NCBI GenBank assembly: GCA_020746835.1
Contig: JAGPNK010000013.1
Coordinates: 868,001-932,000, forward strand
DNA length: 64,000 nt
DNA from: Stachybotrys elegans
Lineage: Eukaryota > Ascomycota > Sordariomycetes > Hypocreales > Stachybotryaceae
Direction: 5' to 3'
The translations under genes and the position numbers were made by a program. The notes under the pieces were generated by a model that did not search any database, was not told the origin of the DNA, and saw only the letters and a program-made list of their open reading frames with translations. Below are positions 59,501 through 64,000 of this stretch, piece after piece (position 1 is the first letter of the stretch; every line of letters starts with the position of its first letter).

Positions 59501-59766
59501 GGGTCGATGTTGTCACGGTTGTGGTCATCTGGTGCTACTCTTTTGGTGTCACCGTCTTCATCGCCATCATCTACTTCCTCCTTAACAGGTTCTCCTGGCT
59601 GGACAACTTGGGCCGCAAGAACCGCAGCAAGAAGGATACCATGGTGGAGAATGTCCTTGGCCATCTCCAGAAGCTCGCCCTTGAGCATGAGAGGGACGAC
59701 CGCACGGGCAAGAGCAGATGGCATCTCATGGAGAAGGCTGCCGATGAGGAAGACGATCTTGGCTAA
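56583..59766 (+). CDS. PMA: Plasma-membrane P-type H+-ATPase
   Basis: P3A-type proton pump that exports H+ and energises nutrient uptake. Exons are 56583-57018, 57067-57290, 57348-57998 and 58051-59766 (1008 residues), with introns of 48, 57 and 52 nt. Landmarks: GPILYVMEIAALLAAGL (first membrane pair), the TGES dephosphorylation loop near 293, the phosphorylated Asp445 in CSDKTGTLT, KGAPRAIL, and [21 protein letters not shown] near 690. The N-terminal tail is about 70-80 residues longer than in the housekeeping Pma1 enzymes, and the C terminus ends in an acidic stretch. It is probably a second, PMA2-like isoform rather than the main pump, an inference from the tail and divergence. Confidence 0.95.
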
Positions 59767-60401
59767 GATAATTTGGATGAGGTTTCACACGAAGCCTCGT
59801 GCGCCAGCTTGTTCGAGTGTTTCTCTCACAAGTTGACATTTGCCGCGGACAGGAGCTAGCTGTTTGTTTCGAATACCACAAGTCAGCTCTAGTTGTAGTT
59901 GAAGACGAGGCCACACGTCCACAACGAGCCACTTAAGTTATGAACATGCCATAATAACTAATAATTGAAATTTGATTACCCGCGAAGAAAGACCTGCCAT
60001 TTGTGGCTCCCATCAATATATTAGGGGTGACATGATATTTGCCCCAGGTACTCGCAAAGCTTCCCCTTCGAAAGAAATGATATGGGAAGAAGATGCTGCT
60101 GTTGAGTGATGTGATTGCCAGAAACCATTCGGACAAAGGTCCATCAGCCTACGGCGGAGCCCCACGAATCCTAAATATCATCCTTGGGGGCGCAAGACCA
60201 GAACACAGCCCGGGTGCTCTGCAGGGAATCCTCCAGACTTGTCAGCCTGACCCACAGGATTCTTGCTGTTGCGAGCTCAGCCGCACTACCTGGGACGATA
60301 TAACGCTCGACTTCACCCCGCATCCGTCACCCACTGCAGCAGGATCCTAGGGCTGAATTAACACTTACTGATATCGACACCAAAGTTACATCAGAGTTAA
60401 C
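59767..60401. other. Intergenic region, H+-ATPase to HET
   Basis: About 630 bases: 3' flank of the pump gene and promoter of the HET gene. No gene or RNA seen. Confidence 0.5.
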
Positions 60402-62657
60402 ATGTTATGCGATGCATGCGACAGAGTATTCTCTGGTAAAGCCCAGGGGGCGATGCCAAAAGCCAACGACATGTACAAAGTTCACCACCAAAATTTGGAG
60501 TCGCTTCGACAATCGAGAGATGATGGCTGTGGTGTGTGTAGGATGATCTGGAGACGCTTTTCTATTGATTGGTTTCTCGGCAAAGGCAGTCAGCTGCAGG
60601 ACACTCTTCTGACCTTAGTTGCCATGCCAGTGCAACTATCCAGTGGAAAGTCACTCAGCATTCTCCAGGTCGACAGATGGGAACCAAATAGCAAGAAAGA
60701 GCAGAGTATGGTGATAACTCCTGACAATTTACAGCAGGGTCAGTATATCCAAGTCGATGGGAAACGATACATGAACCATGGGACAGTGCCGTTCGAGCTG
60801 GTTGCCACAGGTGAGCCTTTGATGAAGTAAGATGAGGTGTCCGCAACTAATGGGAACGCAGATCAAATCGATACTCGGACCGAGTTTGGAACCACGTCAC
60901 AGTCACGAGCGACCCGCAAGCTTGCAAAGCAGTGGCTTAGCAACTGCTTGAAGAATCACCCAAAGTGCGCTCCAAGCTCTTCCGGGGAATTTCCTGATCG
61001 CGTGCTGGATGTAGGGCTCGCCGGAGAGGACGCTATCAGATTGCGCCTGGTAAAGCCATTCGAGGAGGGCCAGCCCAGACCACCATATGCCACACTCAGC
61101 TACTGTTGGGGAGAAACAACTGACAGCACTGTCAAGCTGAAGACGACGAATATTGACGCGTTCCAGCAGCGCATCGCAGTCGCAGATCTCCCCAAGACCA
61201 TGCGACACGCGGTGGGACTTACACGTGCTCTGGGCTTGAGATACCTATGGATCGACTCGCTCTGCATCATTCAAGACTCGGTAGATGACTGGAGAGCTCA
61301 GAGTGCGCTCATGGGAACCATCTACCAGCAATCACACGTCTGCATCGCAGCCACCGCGTCAGAAAACAGTGACGGGGGCTTGTTTTTCGAACGGAATCCT
61401 GAGGACATTCGGCCCGTTCAATTGGCATGTCATTTCCCCGTCGACCGTACTGATAACCCGCGGCGCACCTTCACCATTGTGCCGCAAAGGCCCAGCTTCG
61501 AATTTATCGACAAAGCGCCCTTGAGCAAGCGAGGCTGGGTCATGCAGGAAAGGCTTCTCTCCCCGCGTACCTTGCACTGCGGGGAGACGCAGCTGTTCTG
61601 GGAGTGCCGACATATGTACGCCGACGAATGCCATCCTAATGGGCTTTTGGCAACGCTTGATAAACTTCCTGGGTCGTATCATCATATGATATCACAACTC
61701 TCTCGCGCTGGTCTAACAAGACAAAACGCAATGACTGAGGCTACGACGTTGTGGTTAACACTCGTGAAGGAGTATAGTGAGCGCAAGTTGACGAGAGACG
61801 AGGACATCCTCATTGCGTTTTCTGGTATTGCGAGGCAATGGCGCCAAGTCCTACCAGACGAATACTTAGCTGGCCTGTGGAAAAGCTCCATTGCGGAAGG
61901 CCTGCTCTGGCATTTCACGTTCAAAATCCCTGCACACATTGGAAGTTTGCCCTGTCCGACGTGGCGCGCACCGTCTTGGTCATGGGCATCCTTCAAGGGA
62001 CCGGTCAGCTGGAGTCAACAGATTCTCCCGATTCCAGGAGGCGATGGCATTCTGGTCGCTAAGGGCCAGCCGATTCAGTATGTTGGCTCTGATGTCACCG
62101 CTGTATCGTCCGATGACACAGGGCAGCTAAGCTCCGGGTCGCTCACGATAGAAGCAAGCCTAACCTCGGGCTACGTCTCAACAGGGTTCAAGTGGCCACC
62201 AGAGCTTCCTTACAAACCCATCACTCCGGATGCTGGTTGGCAATTCGCCATCAAAGAAGGTTCCATGGCCAGACACGGCGCCTTTCAGACAAGATATCGC
62301 GACTTCAGAGGCGTGTACCACTGCGACGACAGCAAGTCACCAATGAAGCAGCAGATGGAAGATCAGGGCTTTCTCAGGGTGACATATTTGCCTATCCTCA
62401 CCTGGGTCAGCGTGTACACAGCAAAGCCGGGAGAAGAGCCGACTACCGCGTTGGGAGTTGAAGGGCTCATGGTTGAGCGAGTTGATGAGGCCGCACCGCT
62501 CCCCACGTATAGACGATTGGGGTATTTTTGCATGTCATCGCGCCTCGCGACTCATGAGGAGTGCATACGCTCGATTAGGGATGTAAAGCGCAAGAAAGGT
62601 GCTGAGCTGGGGCAATGGCTCGGCCTCGAGGCTCCTACACATGTAAGGCTCATGTGA
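60402..62657 (+). CDS. HET-domain protein
   Basis: HET protein of 734 residues. Exons are 60402-60810 and 60862-62657, with a 51-nt intron. The N terminus has the CDACDRVF and GCGVCRMIW Cys pairs. Core: YATLSYCWGETTDS near 210, YLWIDSLCIIQDSVDDWRAQS near 265, WVMQERLLSPRTLHC, and APSWSWASF near 507. The C-terminal region, to YRRLGYFCMSS, is the usual beta-rich extension. The frame is intact. The class matches the HET genes at 17.8 and 50.6 kb, and the broken one at the left edge. Confidence 0.93.
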
Positions 62658-63349
62658 TGGAGGACGGGTACCTTGCTGCTCTTTTGTGGTTTTACCCCAG
62701 GTGCTTTGGTTCAATTTGAGATAATAATACTCTGCATGCATGCGCTGAAAGAATATTGGTTGCATTGCATCGTCGTATTTTACCGTATGCAGGGATCGAA
62801 CCACAGGCGGCACGCATTCCGCTGCATAACACGGAGGGGACTCGCCGGTGCACCCAAGACGAGTTGAAAGTGGCCAGGCCCTTTCCATTGGAACGCGGCA
62901 TCCATTACCCCAGGCCGAGGTCTGCATCGCTCACGCATCTGCAAACTCTCCAGGCTTCGGCTCGCCGGCACCGGTTGATGCCGATAGAGAACAAGAGGGC
63001 CATGATCGTCGGCCGTTAGCCTTGGGCAACCTGGCCAGGGTAATTGGCTAGTCTCCGCAGCAGGGAGGAAGAGGTGTTATCGGAATAAAGACACCTTCCT
63101 AACTGGTGCGTGTGCCATGATCTTTTGTAACCCCGCTCTGGCCACTATCTCCAACCGACAGGCGGTTGTTGGTTGACGATGATAAACAAACAAAATAAAC
63201 GAGATAAAAAGAAAAAGAAGCATTGGAAGCATGGGCCTCCCGTCGGTATATAAAGCTTGGGTGCGCCAAGATCTTGGCCCCTTGATCTGGTCCATCTGCC
63301 AAGCCGGGAGTCTCTTATCTGTCTGTACAGAAAGACGCTTGCAAGAACA
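62658..63349. other. Intergenic region upstream of the S28 peptidase
   Basis: About 690 bases. It contains a box B-like GGATCGAACC (reverse) near 62795 that I rejected as a tRNA, and a TATA box close to the peptidase gene. Confidence 0.5.
63247..63254 (+). promoter_or_regulatory. TATA box of the S28 peptidase gene
   Basis: TATATAAA about 100 bases before the ATG at 63350, a good spacing for a regulated fungal promoter. Confidence 0.6.
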
Positions 63350-64000
63350 ATGAAGTCGTCGCTTCTCCTCTCATGCATGGCCCTCGCGCAGGGCGTGCTG
63401 GGCATGTTCCCCAAGCCGCCGCTCCTGGAGCCCTTTGAGTTCGAGGCGACCGAGGCTGCGCAGCTGAGGAGCGCCGCCTTCCCGCTCACGGGCAACGGCA
63501 CCTTCACCACCTACATCGACCACAAGAACCCCAAGCTCGGCACGTTCGAGCTGCGCTACTGGTACAATGCCACCTTCTGGCAGGGCCCTGGCTCGCCCAT
63601 CGTTGTCATGACGCCGGGCGAGGTCGCGGCCGATGGCTACGGCGGCTATCTCACCGACCGCGCCATGACGGGTGTCTATGCGCGCGAGAATGGCGGCGCC
63701 GTCGTCATGATTGAGCATCGGTACTACGGCGACTCGACTCCCTATGTCGTCCAGTCCACCAAGAACCTGCAGTACCACACGCTCGACCAGGCCGTGGCCG
63801 ACTTTGTCCTCTTCCCGCGCAAGGTCAAGCTACCCTTTGACGAGTCGGGTGAGAGCAACGCCCCCAAGGCTCCCTGGATCTTTGTCGGAGGATCCTACTC
63901 GGGCGCCCTCGCCGCCTGGATCGAGAAGCTCGCCCCCGGCACCTACTGGGCCTACCACGGCTCGAGTGGTCCCGTCGAGGCCATCTACGATTACTGGCAG
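63350..64000 (+). CDS. S28 family serine peptidase, 5' part
   Basis: N-terminal 217 residues of a secreted serine carboxypeptidase/prolyl peptidase of family S28; the gene continues beyond the window. A signal peptide (KSSLLLSCMALAQGVLG) is followed by the propeptide-like segment and the QLRSAAFPLTGNGTFTTYID start of the mature fold. The MIEHRYYGDSTP motif and the nucleophile elbow GGSYSG with Ser182 are present. N-glycosylation sequons are seen (NGT, NAT). The Asp and His of the triad lie off the window. No intron in the visible part. Proteases of this family act on proline-containing peptides at acidic pH. Confidence 0.92.
   Translation, partial: MKSSLLLSCMALAQGVLGMFPKPPLLEPFEFEATEAAQLRSAAFPLTGNGTFTTYIDHKNPKLGTFELRYWYNATFWQGPGSPIVVMTPGEVAADGYGGYLTDRAMTGVYARENGGAVVMIEHRYYGDSTPYVVQSTKNLQYHTLDQAVADFVLFPRKVKLPFDESGESNAPKAPWIFVGGSYSGALAAWIEKLAPGTYWAYHGSSGPVEAIYDYWQ

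Noticed and set aside
62780..62860. Possible tRNA on the minus strand with a GGTTCGATCC box
   Set aside because: The T stem does not pair beyond two bases and no acceptor stem can be formed.
1..64000. Transposons, CRISPR arrays, bacterial-type operons
   Set aside because: No transposase, reverse transcriptase, terminal inverted repeats or spaced direct repeats were seen; the gene structure is eukaryotic.

Overview
The window is nuclear DNA of a filamentous ascomycete, most likely a Sordariomycete. This is inferred from short (about 45-85 nt) GT-AG introns with CTAAC or CTGAC branch points, moderate GC content, and families typical of that group: HET-domain proteins, HET-NACHT-WD40 proteins, fungal AAA ATPases, a PMA-type proton pump and S28 peptidases. 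Almost every multi-exon model below was rebuilt by joining reading frames at consensus splice sites. Exon sums divide by three except where a break is reported.

Layout, left to right: 3' part of a HET gene with a frameshift at a G run (1-1082, +); aldo/keto reductase (1668-2624, +); AAA ATPase (2815-4344, -); DHA1-type MFS transporter (5553-7382, +); C2H2 regulator (7732-10038, -); ArsH flavoprotein (11919-12960, -); decayed amidase (14597-16733, +); HET gene (17763-20017, +); GMC oxidoreductase with a frame break (20075-22054, -) and a degraded copy of one of its exon junctions (22766-22948); HET-NACHT-WD40 gene (22947-27366, -); fragment of a ULD/AAA-type gene (27633-28213, +); HET gene (28298-30100, -); alkaline ceramidase (30896-32069, +); Rei1-like zinc-finger protein (32579-33511, +); 1919-residue protein with CorA-like membrane helices (33765-39637, -); AAA ATPase with an in-frame stop near its N terminus (40953-45116, -); decayed STAND-like gene (46045-48260, +); 5'-truncated GPI-anchored fasciclin (49489-50319, -); HET gene (50553-52705, -); secreted amidase (53417-55405, +); plasma-membrane H+-ATPase (56583-59766, +); HET gene (60402-62657, +); and the 5' part of an S28 serine peptidase running off the right edge (63350-64000, +).

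The main biological theme is self/non-self recognition. Six HET-domain genes of at least two architectures, one of them a STAND receptor, lie in 64 kb together with a dead STAND-like gene, AAA ATPases and a very large CorA-like membrane protein. Between them sit metabolic and housekeeping genes (ceramidase, proton pump, ArsH, transporter, aldo/keto reductase). The number of broken genes (G-run frameshift, in-frame stops, truncations, an exon-junction duplicate) fits a fast-evolving accessory region. Some single-base breaks could instead be assembly errors.
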